Below are positions 40,821 to 50,068 of a stretch of DNA of 64,000 bases, piece after piece. The translations under genes were made by a program, and so were the position numbers. This DNA comes from Membranipora membranacea (taxonomy: Eukaryota > Bryozoa > Gymnolaemata > Cheilostomatida > Membraniporidae). The stretch lies in assembly GCA_914767715.1 (NCBI GenBank), contig OU612072.1:13392001-13456000 (forward strand), written 5' to 3'. The notes beneath the pieces were generated by a model. It was not told where the DNA came from. It ran no database searches and worked only from the letters and a program-made list of their open reading frames with translations. Each line of letters starts with the position of its first letter. Position 1 is the first letter of the stretch.

Positions 40821-41904
40821 AGTTTGGCGTCAGCAACATTTTAACGAGGGCCACTTTTGTCATAAAAAATATTCCAAATGGCAGGCTCAAATTTGAAATG
40901 GCCATCGGAATTCTTTCAAACTCTGACCAGTCAATGGCCTCATTGGCCTCATTTATAATGCGGAATATCAAGCTCCTACAACAAATAGACCAGGAATTAG
41001 AGCGAGTTTAAAATTTAAAAAAGTAACAAAGGGGGACCCTTGGTTTTTTTTACGGCCAGTTTAAAAAATAGATTTCCTACCCTAATCTACCTTCCATACC
41101 TACCAAACTCTGACCAGTTGATAACCCCATTGGCCTCATTCAAAATCCCAAATATCAAGAACCTACGATAAATAGAACAGGAATTAGAGCGAGTTAAAAA
41201 TTTAAAAAAATAACAGAGGGGGGGACCCTTTGTTTTTTTTACGGCCAGTTAAAAAAATAGATTTCCTGCTAACCTTCTCTATAACGTAGGCAATTTCATG
41301 CTGAGTTTGAAACTGAAACCCGTTTGGGACTGCTCCTCCTAGTTTGGCGTCAGCAAAGTTTTTAACGAGGGCCACATTTATCATAAAAAAACATGCCAAA
41401 CGGCAGGCCAAATTTGAAATAGCCATCGGAATTCTTTCAAACTCTGACCAGTTGATGGTCTCATTGGCATCATTCAAAATCCCGAATATCAAGATCCTAC
41501 ATTAAATAGAACAGGAATTAGAGCGAGTTTAAAATTTAAAAAAGTAACAAAGGGGGGACCCTTGGTTTTTGTTACGGCCAGTTTAAAAAATAGATTTACT
41601 TCTAACCTACTCTATAATGTAGGTAATTTCATGCTGACTTTGAAACTGAAACCCGTTTGGGACTGCTCCTCTTAGATTGGCGGCAGCAACATTTTAACGA
41701 GGGCCACTTTTGTCATAAAAAAATATTCCAAATGGCAGGCTCAAATTTGAAATGGCCATCGGAATTCTTTCAAACTCTGACCAGTTGATGGCCTCATTGG
41801 CCTCATTTATAATGCGGAATATCAAGATCCTACAATAAATAGAACAGGAATTAGAGCGAGTTTAAAATTTAAAAAAGTAACAAAGGGGGACCCTTGGTTT
41901 TTTT

Positions 41905-43466
41905 ACGGCCTGTTTAAAAAATAGATTTCCTACCCTAATCTACCTTCCATACCTACCAAACTCTGACCAGTTGATGGTCCCATTGGCTTCATTCAAAATC
42001 CCAAATATCAAGAACCTAAGATAAATAGAACAGGAATTAGAGCGAGTTAAAAGTTTCAAAAAATAACAGAGGGGGGACCCTTTGTTTTTTTTACGGCCAG
42101 TTAAAAAAATAGATTTCCTGCCAACCTTCTCTATAACGTAGGCAATTTCATGCTGACTTTGAAACTGAAACCCGTTTGGGACTGCTCCTCTTAGTTTGGC
42201 GTCAGCAACGTTTTTAACGAGCGCCACTTTTGTCATAAAAAAACATGCCAAACGACAGGCTCAAATTTGAATTAGCCATCGGAATTCTCTCAAACTCTGA
42301 CCAGTTGATGGCCTCATTGGCCTCATTTATAATGCGGAATATCAAGATCCTACAATAAATAGAACAGGAATAAGAGCGAGTTTAAAATTTAAAAAAGTAA
42401 CAAAGGGGGACCCTTGGTTTTTTTACGGCCTGTTTAAAAAATAGATTTCCTACCCTAATCTACCTCCCATACCTACCAAACTCTGACCAGTTGATGGTCC
42501 CATTGGCTTCATTCAAAATCCCAAATATCAAGAACCTAAGATAAATAGAACAGGAATTAGAGCGAGTTAAAAATTTCAAAAAATAACAGAGGGGGGACCC
42601 TTTGTTTTTTTTACGGCCAGTTAAAAAAATAGATTTCCTGCCAACCTTCTCTATAACGTAGGCATTTTCATGCTGACTTTGAAACTGAAACCCGTTTGGG
42701 ACTGCTCCTCTTAGTTTGGCGTCAGCAACGTTTTTAACGAGCGCCACTTTTGTCATAAAAAAACATGCCAAACGACAGGCTCAAATTTGAATTAGCCATC
42801 GGAATTCTCTCAAACTCTGACCAGTTGATGGCCTCATTGGCCTCATTTATAATGCGGAATATCAAGATCCTACAATAAATAGAACAGGAATTAGAGCGAG
42901 TTTAAAATTTAAAAAAGTAACAAAGGGGGACCCTTGGTTTTTTTTACGGCCAGTTTAAAAAATAGATTTCCTACCCTAATCTACCTTCCATACCTACTAA
43001 ACTCTGACCAGTTGATGGTCTCATTGGTCTTATTCAAAATCCCAAATATCAAGAACCTACGATAAATAGAACAGAAATTAGAGCGAGTTAAAAATTTTAA
43101 AAAATAACAGAGGGGGGACCCTTTGTTTTTTTTACGGCCAGTTAAAAAAATAGATTTCCTGCTAACCTTCTTTATAACATAGGCAATTTCATGCTGACTT
43201 TGAAACTGAAACCCGTTTGGGACTGCTCCTCTTAGTTTGGCGTCAGCAACGTTTTTAACGAGCACCACTTTTGTCATAAAAAAACATGCCAAACGACAGG
43301 CTCAAATTTGAATTAGCCATCGGAATTCTCTCAAACTCTGACCAGTTGATGGCCTCATTGGCCGCATTCATAATCCCGAATATCAAGATCCTACAATAAA
43401 TAGAACAGGACTTAGAGCGAGTTAAATTTTTTTTTAAATAACAGAGGGGGGACCCTTTGTTTTTTT
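41905..43466 (+). repeat. Three regular 521-bp dimers at the array edge (S+L)
   Basis: Monomer starts fall at 41905 (S), 42093 (L), 42425 (S), 42613 (L), 42946 (S) and 43134 (L), giving dimers of 520, 521 and 521 bp. These are simple alternating short and long monomers, unlike the irregular order deeper in the array. They share private bases such as gagcgccactt (first two dimers) and ttgaattagccatcgg. Each dimer carries a 103-codon antisense open frame, which is a consequence of the repeat. Confidence 0.9.
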
Positions 43467-43545
43467 ACGGCCAGTTTAAAAAATAGATTTCCTTCTAACC
43501 TACTCTATAACGTAGGCAATTTCCTGCTTACTTTGAAACCGAAAC
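43467..43545 (+). repeat. Terminal partial satellite monomer (array boundary)
   Basis: The last monomer starts at acgg 43467 and follows the L sequence through the cctactctataacgtagg block to gaaaccgaaact. Recognisable similarity then ends within about 80 bp. The next bases (aactaaatgtaagacg) have no counterpart in any monomer seen here, so this is a sharp junction between array and single-copy DNA. No transposon end or target duplication is visible at the junction. Confidence 0.85.
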
Positions 43546-44315
43546 TAACTAAATGTAAGACGAATTGAGCTTTTATTGCTGTCCAGTTGATATATCATGA
43601 TCAGTTTGTACTCCTATACAAAACACAAAACCAAAAACTACATGTACACAATATCCATCAAACAATGCAAAATTTTGATGACTATTTAATGGAACTGTAG
43701 AAAATGATTGTTTCCATATTGCTTGTGATTTTTGACCTCCGAATGTGACGGTCCATATTTTTGTACCATGCTGAATGAAAGTTCATCTCTAGTCGATTAA
43801 AGGTTTTATTTTTTCCCTTGAAATTAAGAGACAGTAACTGTGTATTCTTGATTGTTTTTCGCATCCAACACATTAATGTGGAATAATTCTTACAACCTGC
43901 TTCAACATTTTTAACTACCGTATATAAGAGTTACAACTCATTTCCACGGTCCCTGATAATAATTCATCTCCACTGTATATATATACTTTTCTAAGTCTGA
44001 ATTATTGCAGTAGTGGCAACCTTTTTTATCGTGTGCATCATACAAGGAGAGACTAGGACCCAAACTAGCTTTTAAATTATTATTATAACAATGAAAATAT
44101 CTCGCCAAACAAGATAGAATATTTTGTGATTGATTGTCGCTAGGGAGATTTCCTGTTTTGAAATCACTGTGGATGTTATCTAAAACATATGGATAGAGAG
44201 CTGCTCCTCAAGTTGGTAATAACTGTGGTTAATCAGGTGGTTGGTCCCAGTAATGTTCAACCAGAGGGATCATAATTTTCAAAAAGCTGATTGGGTTTAC
44301 AGCTAATCTCTGGGA
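43546..44315. other. Single-copy AT-rich DNA beside the array, no gene seen
   Basis: The stretch contains only short open frames. The longest is a 63-codon minus-strand frame at 43,682-43,873, which has no recognisable domain and no splice context. It includes a TATATAAG at 43,921, a match easily expected by chance in DNA this AT-rich. No satellite sequence is visible. Confidence 0.6.
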
Positions 44316-44420
44316 ATGGTGAGATGGCGAAATTGTTTCGCTATTCACTGCCAGGTGATTGGTGCCGCAGGAGATGTGGGTTTGAGTCACAATTGGGGAG
44401 CTGTCAAGGTCAATTGTTCC
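44316..44420 (+). repeat. tRNA-like SINE head
   Basis: The sequence tggcgaaattg at 44,325-44,335 fits the RNA polymerase III box A pattern (TRGYNNARNNG) at every fixed position. About 44 bases further on, ggtttgagtca at 44,379-44,389 resembles box B (GGTTCGANTCC) with two or three mismatches. The order and spacing are those of a tRNA-derived promoter. The intervening sequence does not fold into a convincing tRNA cloverleaf, so this is more likely a degenerate SINE head or tRNA pseudogene than a working tRNA. The SINE body and tail cannot be delimited from one copy. Two overlapping 62-64-codon frames across it are not considered genes. Confidence 0.5.
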
Positions 44421-44817
44421 AGTCCCAAGAATCTTCGTGTGTATACCTCTTCAATTCAAACTATTGCTCAGATGTGTAAGAAACCTGCCATTGCAGATAC
44501 AGAATTATAAAGCAAACTGGTATCAGAATTTGCCTGAATTCCAGATGACACAATCAGCAGGCTTCAAATTTAAAATTTATTTGATGTAGGAAAGGACCTT
44601 AACTTCTGTATAAACAGGCTCTACATTTTTTACTAACATCATTGGGAGTTACCTGTCTGTCCATTATGAAGATGCAACAACAAATGGAAATGACAATAGC
44701 AGATGATCAAGACATTTATGTGTGACGATATATTACTTATATGTCTGTGAGACTTTAGAGAGTATAAGTATGCAGCATCTCATAGTCATACAACGCAGGT
44801 TAAATCTTCTCTTTCAG
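44421..44817. other. Intergenic DNA, nothing recognised
   Basis: No convincing coding frame, RNA gene or repeat is visible here. The interval ends in a good splice-acceptor-like pyrimidine run (cttctctttcag) just before 44,818. Confidence 0.5.
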
Positions 44818-44964
44818 GTAGATGACCTAGATGTTTTCAAGTCAGCTAAAAACATTTCTTATCAACGTTTGAGGTCTATATTCTATAGCATTATTGAAGT
44901 ATTGATCCATCTCTCAGGGATTGTTAGTGAAACAGCATATGTCATTGTTCTCTGTAAGATTTAA
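44818..44964 (+). CDS. Possible terminal coding exon, function unknown
   Basis: A strong acceptor-like sequence, aatcttctctttcag, ends at 44,817. From 44,818 the frame is open for 48 codons to a TAA at 44,962-44,964. The first half (VDDLDVFKSAKNISYQRL) is hydrophilic and protein-like; the end is hydrophobic and less convincing. There is no internal donor that stands out, so if real this would be a last exon of a gene starting further left or within the unassigned DNA. No domain is recognised. An open frame this short occurs often by chance, and RNA evidence would be decisive. Confidence 0.25.
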   Translation, partial: VDDLDVFKSAKNISYQRLRSIFYSIIEVLIHLSGIVSETAYVIVLCKI

Positions 44965-45230
44965 CTAAAGGTTAGTTAGTTTATTTATCAGCGCCTAGCA
45001 TATAACCATTATTACAGTACTTGTCGACATTAATTTTTTGTTCTCACTAACATTGCATGTTTCTCCACTGTAATGCCAAATCAATTCAAATACGGGAGCT
45101 CGACATAAGAGTCCATCCGAAGTATTGACATTTCTCTTGCAGAGATATCGCAACCAAGTCAGGCTTGAGAAAATTTTGAAGGCACAAATTATTGTAAAAT
45201 AATGACAAACGATCTAAAGATTATCTAAAG
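44965..45230. other. Upstream flank of possible first exon, nothing recognised
   Basis: The sequence is AT-rich with no clear core promoter element. It ends in taaag directly before the ATG at 45,231; that TAA is one base out of register with the start codon. Confidence 0.4.
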
Positions 45231-45311
45231 ATGGCGAACAGTGGTGAGGGACAAAGGTATGAGCAGCCGGACAACAGGACAGCTGTAGATAAATCCCCGT
45301 CAACATTGCAG
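45231..45311 (+). CDS. Possible first coding exon (27 codons, clean start and donor)
   Basis: The ATG sits in a favourable context (aagATGGCG). The frame is open for 27 codons, reading MANSGEGQRYEQPDNRT and on to a terminal Gln codon. Immediately after that comes CAG|GTAAGA, an essentially ideal 5' splice site. The peptide is hydrophilic with no signal sequence. It lies about 1 kb upstream of the NHL exon on the same strand and could be its first exon. The exon ends in phase 0, however, and the NHL exon does not begin in phase 0, so at least one linking exon would be needed. One candidate is a 34-nt piece at 45,443-45,476 (start ATAGATCC, donor TC|GTAAAG), which begins in phase 0 and ends in phase 1. 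That is inference only. Confidence 0.45.
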
Positions 45312-46316
45312 GTAAGAATTCAGCATTGCTACCAATGATAATCCAGAGACATGACACTGTCCACAGTAGAAATCACCGAATACTAATGCTGATGTATTTC
45401 TTATTCTCATGGGTACACAAAACTACCACCTTAATAGCATAGATAGATCCTGCAACTGATGACGATGATGAATATCGTAAAGAAGTTATTTTATGGCGAT
45501 CCCCTAAAATTGCCTAAAGTTTTAATGACCAAAGCTGCGCATAAGCTTTCCATATTTAAACTGGTATACTCGCAGCGAGAAATCAAGACACAATGCTGTT
45601 AAAAATTTGGATTTCTTGAAGGAATGAAGTATTACTCACCAAATACCGTTATTAGACAGTCTTGAGGGGCTGAACTCCATTTCACTGCTTTGTTAATGTA
45701 CATTCTTAATGCCAACATTCTTATATTTCCATTTTACGGTTTATCATGACTATTTTCAGCAAAGTTATAAGAGGGAACGAGAAACCCTTTATCCTCTCCC
45801 TAGACAAACTGGTTGCTCTTGATGTTACATTAATAGTGTATTACACCAATACATACACGCAACACACTGCTTCATGTATCATTTTCAGATCAGTTAACAC
45901 TAAATAGACATTATTACCATACTTCTTGACTATGTTCATCTGTCGCATATTCCTTCTGCATTCAATTTGCTTAACGTAAGAATAAAACTTGTTTTTCAAA
46001 TTGTCACCGTTTATAATTGCAGCTCATCTCCATTCTTTGACCAAGTGACTACGTTTATCAATACAGAAAACGAAGTATGGCACATAGAGCCTGATCGCTA
46101 CATCAGGGTCAACATCCTTTTCTCAGATAGATGAGCACTCAAGACCACTGATGGTACAACCACAACCACTATAGCTGGTCATGCAACAACATGTTACCAT
46201 CACATAGGGATAGGAACATTAGCCCGTTTCCATTTAATTGCTGGGTTTTCTCAAATATCACACAACAAAGTTGTGGTTACTGAATTGTATAGTCACTGTC
46301 TCAGGCTTTTTGACAG
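45312..46316. other. Probable intron between first exon and NHL exon
   Basis: The interval begins with GTAAGA and ends in ggctttttgacag, so it reads as an intron or introns. Inside, 45,443-45,476 is a possible 34-nt microexon, and an overlapping 47-codon frame begins at 45,459. Neither is certain. No repeat is recognised. Confidence 0.35.
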
Positions 46317-46945
46317 ATTATATCTGCAAACTACTATCTATGCAGGTTCTTGTGGCATCAGAGGTTGTAAGAATGGGATTAGCGCTCGCTTTGGATCTCA
46401 ACGAAGCATTATTTGTGATGTAAAACAGAGGGGCATGCTACTGGTTGCAGAATTAGACAACAGTGTTGTGAGACATGTCAACACATCAAAAACTCCTAGT
46501 GGTCACCCTAAAGTTTCCACATTTTTTCAGCTTACTGGTGCTACCAGATTTCCACAAAATTTTGTGCAAGATCTAGTCACAGGCGATATATATATGACAA
46601 TACAAGACCATCAAATATATATGCTCAGATATTTCTCTAAAACATTGACTTTGATCGCGGGAAGTTCCTCAAAAGGCTTTCACGATTGCGATTTCAGTAA
46701 TTCCCGTTATCCTCGAGAAATAATAATCATTGGTGGAAATAAGCTGATGATAGCTGACCGGCTTAATGATAGGCTTCGCGTATTGGATCTTCTCTCAGCC
46801 ACTTCCTCTTCTTTGTGCACTGGGCGCACAACTCATGGAGATAGTGACATTAAAAACTGCTCAATGTTCCGACCACAGTCTCTAGCTGTGATCAATCATG
46901 GTACTCTCTATGTTGGGGAATTGCATAAGATAAGCAAAATTGAAG
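46317..46945 (+). CDS. Exon encoding about four NHL repeats
   Basis: The frame is open from before 46,273 to 46,992 and shows repeated NHL-type blades. The first reads TTIYAGSCGIRGCKNG then ISARFGSQRSI and LLVAELDNSVVRHVN (46,324-46,482), following the family pattern of an AG..G..G....F..P..I..D......VAD..N..(V/I)R motif. A third blade carries TLIAGSS, RYPREI and LMIADRLNDRLRVLDL (46,648-46,788). The fourth has CSMFRPQSLAV and TLYVGELHKISKI (to 46,942). The second blade is more degenerate. The exon ends at GAAG|GTAAAT, a fair donor. For the start, acceptors end at 46,304, 46,316 and 46,345. The 46,316 choice is preferred because it keeps the conserved TTIYAG start of the first blade, which cutting at 46,345 would lose. 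Confidence 0.72.
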
Positions 46946-49467
46946 GTAAATATGAGCTATATATCATTATCTACTTACACAGCTGGGTGTGATTGTAAAA
47001 GAGAGTAGATTCATATCGTGTAGTATCACCTTTGTTTGAAGAAATTTGAAAGGGTATTAAGTTTAATTTGTATGAAAGCCAGCTAACCAGTGTAAAACTC
47101 TACTTAATTGAATTCTGAAAATTTACTGTTGTGATATGAGTAGTATTAACTTAGATTTTAGTGGTAAGAAATTACTACTTATTACAAGTAAAGCGCACTG
47201 GAGTCCTCGGCATAAAAAGCAGTCAATTGAATTGCTGATTGCTGCTCTTTGCTGAAACATGTATTCGTTCCACTGCACAGTATTGGCATGGAAAATGAAG
47301 TTTTAAAGATGACATGATCAAAAACATTTATGTTTTGATGGGCATGTGGCTTCAGATTTCAGTGCAAAACGGTCGATATCACTTTTCCTCACAGTGATAA
47401 GGAAACAGTGGCACAGTTACCATAGATTGAAACTCTACATGATAATTTTCAACTTCCACTATCCAACGAAATCAAAAGTTCATCAAGCATAAAAAACTTG
47501 TGTCATGGGTCAGCTGATGAGTTTTGTGTCATTGATCAAGCTGATCAAATAGGGGCCGTTGATGTATATCATCTTGCTGCTGTCTCACAAGGTTTTATGA
47601 CTGGCACAGCATCTGGCATTTCACCCGAATAGTGATGACAATGATCATGGTACTATGTGGTTTAATAAATCAGTTTGATGAAACATAGAGCATGAGTAAA
47701 GTAAAAACCAAACAGAAAATTAAAGTCGAATATGGCCAGTTAATAATACTATATGATAAATATTCACAGCTAGTGAAATACACAAGCGTGTGTAACCAAT
47801 TGGACTTAGTCAGGCCTGGCAACAATAACTTTACCAGTTCTTCAACAGAATATACAAATGAGGCGCGTCCAGGAATCGACTCCTTGGACTTCAAACAGAT
47901 GTGGCCAACTGCAGAATCAACTACAAAGTCATAGGTATGTGGCATTGTATTAATGTTCACCTCTTACTTGATAATGAATGGAGTACCACATTGTTTTCCT
48001 TTCCCTTCATCCTTCGTAATTCGTAATGTAAACGTCAAAAACAAGATACCGATGTAGATTGTAAATAATAATTTGATTTTTAACTCTTAAGTCCGAACAA
48101 GAATACTGAAACCTAACATAATCTAGCCTACGTGAAACTTTATTTCCCTGTATGTTCTTAATGAGAGGGTAAATATTTCTGGTGGAGAATGTCTTTCCTT
48201 TTTAAATTGTTTGCTTGTTCAATTACCTTATTGATTTGTTTTGCAGATCCTCGTATCAGGAATCGATTGGTGTTAGAATCAAGATATAAAGTGAGCTGTA
48301 CTTCTCAGTCTGGAGGCAAACTCACAGATACTCCAAGCCTCGACCAGCTATTGGAATTCACATTTGCACAGCTATCTGATATATGCGCAACAGGTGACTG
48401 TTCATACATTAATACTTTGCCCTGGAGTAATATTTTCCTATAAAAATACCAAAGTAGATTATAGGTTAGATTACCCAGGGATGGCGTTATCCAAGACATT
48501 TCAATGTCACCATAGTCAATACGTTGCACTAACTACATGATCATAAATTGAAGCCAGAATGTTTACTGCTTGTAGGCATCACTTTAGCATGTTTATGAAC
48601 ACAATATAGCGTTGGGATTCAACGAGGGTGAATATTATGCTGATTGACCAAGCTCATAGCAGTTGTGATAACAAGCTATATTTTTCAACAATGACATTCA
48701 TTTATGATAACAGATTGTGTTAGGAGCGAAGAGGGAGTGATGTTAAGTTGCGATAATGATGTATTGTCTGTTGGATGGCCAACAAGCATCATCTATGATG
48801 GAGCTAAGAATGACATCCCAGCAGACTTAGCACAAAGACTTGATGAGAGAATTGAGGCGAAAGGTCAAGCGTTTCTGTTGGTGCTGTATGATCACAACCC
48901 ACCTTTAGTGTTTTTTTAAACGTTTGATCACATACAGTTTCTAAGTCTTTTGACGAAAATAGAAAATTTGAGGTTGACATTTATCACCTACTCACAAGTA
49001 ATTATCAGCAAGCTTTGACTGTGATCAATTTTATCATCATTCTTGATCAGTCAAATGTGCTATCATTGGCTAGATAGATAAGCACATAATATGATTGTTA
49101 TATTTCACTTACGGATGTTTTAAGCCACACATATTATGGTTGTGTCATATTTTGGAAAATCAAAAGCTTTCCAAATTTTTATAACACCCTTATTTGTTGA
49201 TGAGATCTGAATGATGTTATAAAAATGGTGTTACAGTAATTAACAACGATCATGATCCATTATGATACTATGATGATACTTTGCGTGGATAAATTGTGTG
49301 GGAGCATTTTATTACAATCCTGTTTACTTTAATTGATGTTTGCAGATTTGTCTACCCTGATAAAGAAATTAATGGAGGAAACGCCAAGCCAATTCTATGA
49401 AGTGACTGTGAAGGTGAAGGTTATACATTCAACAAAGAAACAGAGACCTGTCTTGAGACCTAACTAA
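46317..49467 (+). CDS. NHL-repeat protein gene (multi-exon model, 5' end uncertain)
   Basis: This is the one clear host-type gene in the window. The proposed coding exons are 46317-46945 (NHL repeats), 48247-48393, 48714-48863 and 49346-49467. The last three join in one open frame: each begins with two bases that complete a codon left by the preceding exon, and each internal one ends one base into a codon, so all junctions are phase 1. The NHL exon also ends in phase 1. The frame ends at TAA 49465-49467. NHL repeats form beta-propellers, which usually bind proteins or RNA. The downstream 140 or so residues are hydrophilic with no recognised domain. More exons may exist upstream and between 46,946 and 48,246. 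No transmembrane or signal segment is seen in the accepted exons. The gene starts only about 2-3 kb from the satellite array. Confidence 0.6.
47363..47629 (+). pseudogene. Possible exon interrupted by an in-frame TAG
   Basis: After an acceptor-like ggcttcagatttcag, the frame from TGC at 47,363 is open for 20 codons (including DITFPHSDKETVAQLP), meets TAG at 47,423-47,425, and is then open in the same frame for another 68 codons (including NFQLPLSNEIKSSSS and ADEFCVIDQADQIGAV) to TAG at 47,630. Both halves have balanced, protein-like composition with no internal Met start, so this is not a self-standing gene. It lies between two exons of the NHL gene and could be a broken or alternative exon. 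No obvious donor ends it. Chance openness cannot be excluded. Confidence 0.25.
47770..47934 (+). CDS. Possible exon between NHL exon and downstream exons
   Basis: An acceptor-like tattcacag ends at 47,769, and a strong donor-like TAG|GTATGT follows 47,934. Between them only one frame is open: 54 codons including QLDLVRPGNNNFTSS and SLDFKQMWPTAESTTKS. It reaches a TAG stop exactly at the donor. It could therefore be an alternative last exon, with the GTATGT a coincidence, or an exon that gives a shortened product. The frame also extends upstream to an ATG at 47,692. No domain is recognised. Confidence 0.25.
   Translation, partial: LVKYTSVCNQLDLVRPGNNNFTSSSTEYTNEARPGIDSLDFKQMWPTAESTTKS
48247..48393 (+). 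CDS. Coding exon downstream of the NHL repeats
   Basis: The exon begins after ttgttttgcag (48,246) and ends at AACAG|GTGACT (48,393). It is 147 bp, an exact multiple of three, entering and leaving in phase 1. The peptide starts DPRIRNRLVLESRYK and contains SLDQLLEFTFAQLSDI. It is hydrophilic with two cysteines and no recognised domain. The phase match to the next exon, where the leftover G plus AT gives Asp, supports the model. An apparent Met start at 48,189 with a hydrophobic stretch is intron sequence read in frame, because the acceptor lies inside it. Confidence 0.55.
48714..48863 (+). CDS. Coding exon downstream of the NHL repeats
   Basis: The acceptor is tttatgataacag, ending at 48,713. 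The preferred donor is GAAAG|GTCAAG after 48,863, giving 150 bp in and out of phase 1. The peptide includes CVRSEEGVMLSCDND, GWPTSIIYDGAK and LAQRLDERIEAKG. The acceptor has a weak pyrimidine tract. If the donor is not used, the frame continues for 17 codons to a TAA near 48,917, which would make this a last exon. The GTCAAG choice is favoured because the next exon continues the frame in the same phase. Confidence 0.5.
49346..49467 (+). CDS. Probable last coding exon of the NHL-repeat gene
   Basis: The acceptor ttgatgtttgcag ends at 49,345. Entered in phase 1, the frame reads DLSTLIKKLMEETPSQFYEV, then VTVKVKVIHSTKKQR and on to TAA at 49,465-49,467. The other two phases hit stops early. The C-terminus is basic. 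This exon has no internal Met start that would make it stand out on its own, and it is supported only by its acceptor and by matching phase with the preceding exon. No AATAAA follows closely; ATTAAA at 49,610 is a possible but weak polyadenylation signal, just before LINE-derived sequence begins. Confidence 0.5.
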
Positions 49468-50068
49468 TGGTAATTTGAAAAGTGCTCAGATTTATGTTAT
49501 TCTTACTAAATGTCAATCTTCTTATATAATATTAATAAGTTTATTCCGGTAATAGTTTTAATCAGAAAAAGAAAGAAAAAATGCTTATTGATGGCTGTTG
49601 ATCATATTTATTAAAACAAACGTTTATCCATTCCATGATTATAATAAAAAACCTAATAAATGTGTTTCAAACATACACCTCAGAGATCAACTCCATTCTC
49701 ATCATGAAAGATCATAATTTGATGATGAGAAGAACCTTGCCGATGCTTTTGCTAATTTCTTTAGCTCGAAGGTCTCTGATATTGTCTCCCTCTTTGATGC
49801 CACTAGTACTGATGATGTTAACCCTGCTCCTGCTTCTGGTGTGCCCTGCTTTGATAAATTTAAATTGCTTACAGAACAGGATGTTTCTACATTGCGGAAA
49901 GTAAAATGTACCCCTAGTGTTGATGTTCTACCACAATCACAGTTCACTTTCAATGTTCTATTCTATTTTACCGATCATTTGTAAGATTCTTAATTCATCA
50001 TTATCTACCGGTGTGTTTCCCTCTTGTTTTAAGCGATCACAGATAGCCCCTTTTGTTAAAATCAACCG

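Larger units (their letters stand above)
1..43545. repeat. Satellite DNA array (333/188-bp monomers, nested HORs)
   Basis: The whole interval is made of head-to-tail copies of one AT-rich sequence, all in the same orientation, with no foreign insertion seen. Each monomer can be phased on the motif acggccag or acggcctg, which follows a G-run and a long T-run. Full monomers are 331-334 bp (for example 189, 522, 856, 1376, 2044). Short monomers are about 188 bp (for example 1188, 41905). Other constant blocks are gaactctgaccagttgatgg, aatatcaagatcct and gagcgagtttaaaattt. The array runs off the left edge of the window, so its true size is unknown. Satellites of this size with higher-order structure are typical of centromeric, pericentromeric or subtelomeric heterochromatin; which applies here cannot be told from sequence. 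The 60-103-codon open frames inside it recur only because the repeat recurs. Confidence 0.97.

Noticed and set aside
1744-43292. Many 60-103-codon open frames within the array, on both strands, as genes
   Set aside because: They recur exactly with the repeat period, are truncated differently in neighbouring copies by one-base tract changes, and show no domain.
1-43545. CENP-B box in the satellite
   Set aside because: The nearest match (cccgtttgggactac) shares the CCCGnnT part but lacks the CGAA half, so the motif is not met.
1-43545. CRISPR array
   Set aside because: The repeats are hundreds of bp, contiguous and without unique spacers; the context is eukaryotic.
43682-43873. 63-codon minus-strand frame beside the array
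   Set aside because: No domain, no splice sites and a composition expected for random AT-rich DNA.
43921-43928. TATATAAG as a promoter TATA box
   Set aside because: No gene start lies at a suitable distance downstream and the match is expected by chance here.
48189-48443. 84-codon frame with a signal-peptide-like start (MSFLFKLFACSITLLICF)
   Set aside because: A good splice acceptor (ttgttttgcag) lies inside it and a donor ends the coding part at 48,393, so the hydrophobic start is more likely intron.
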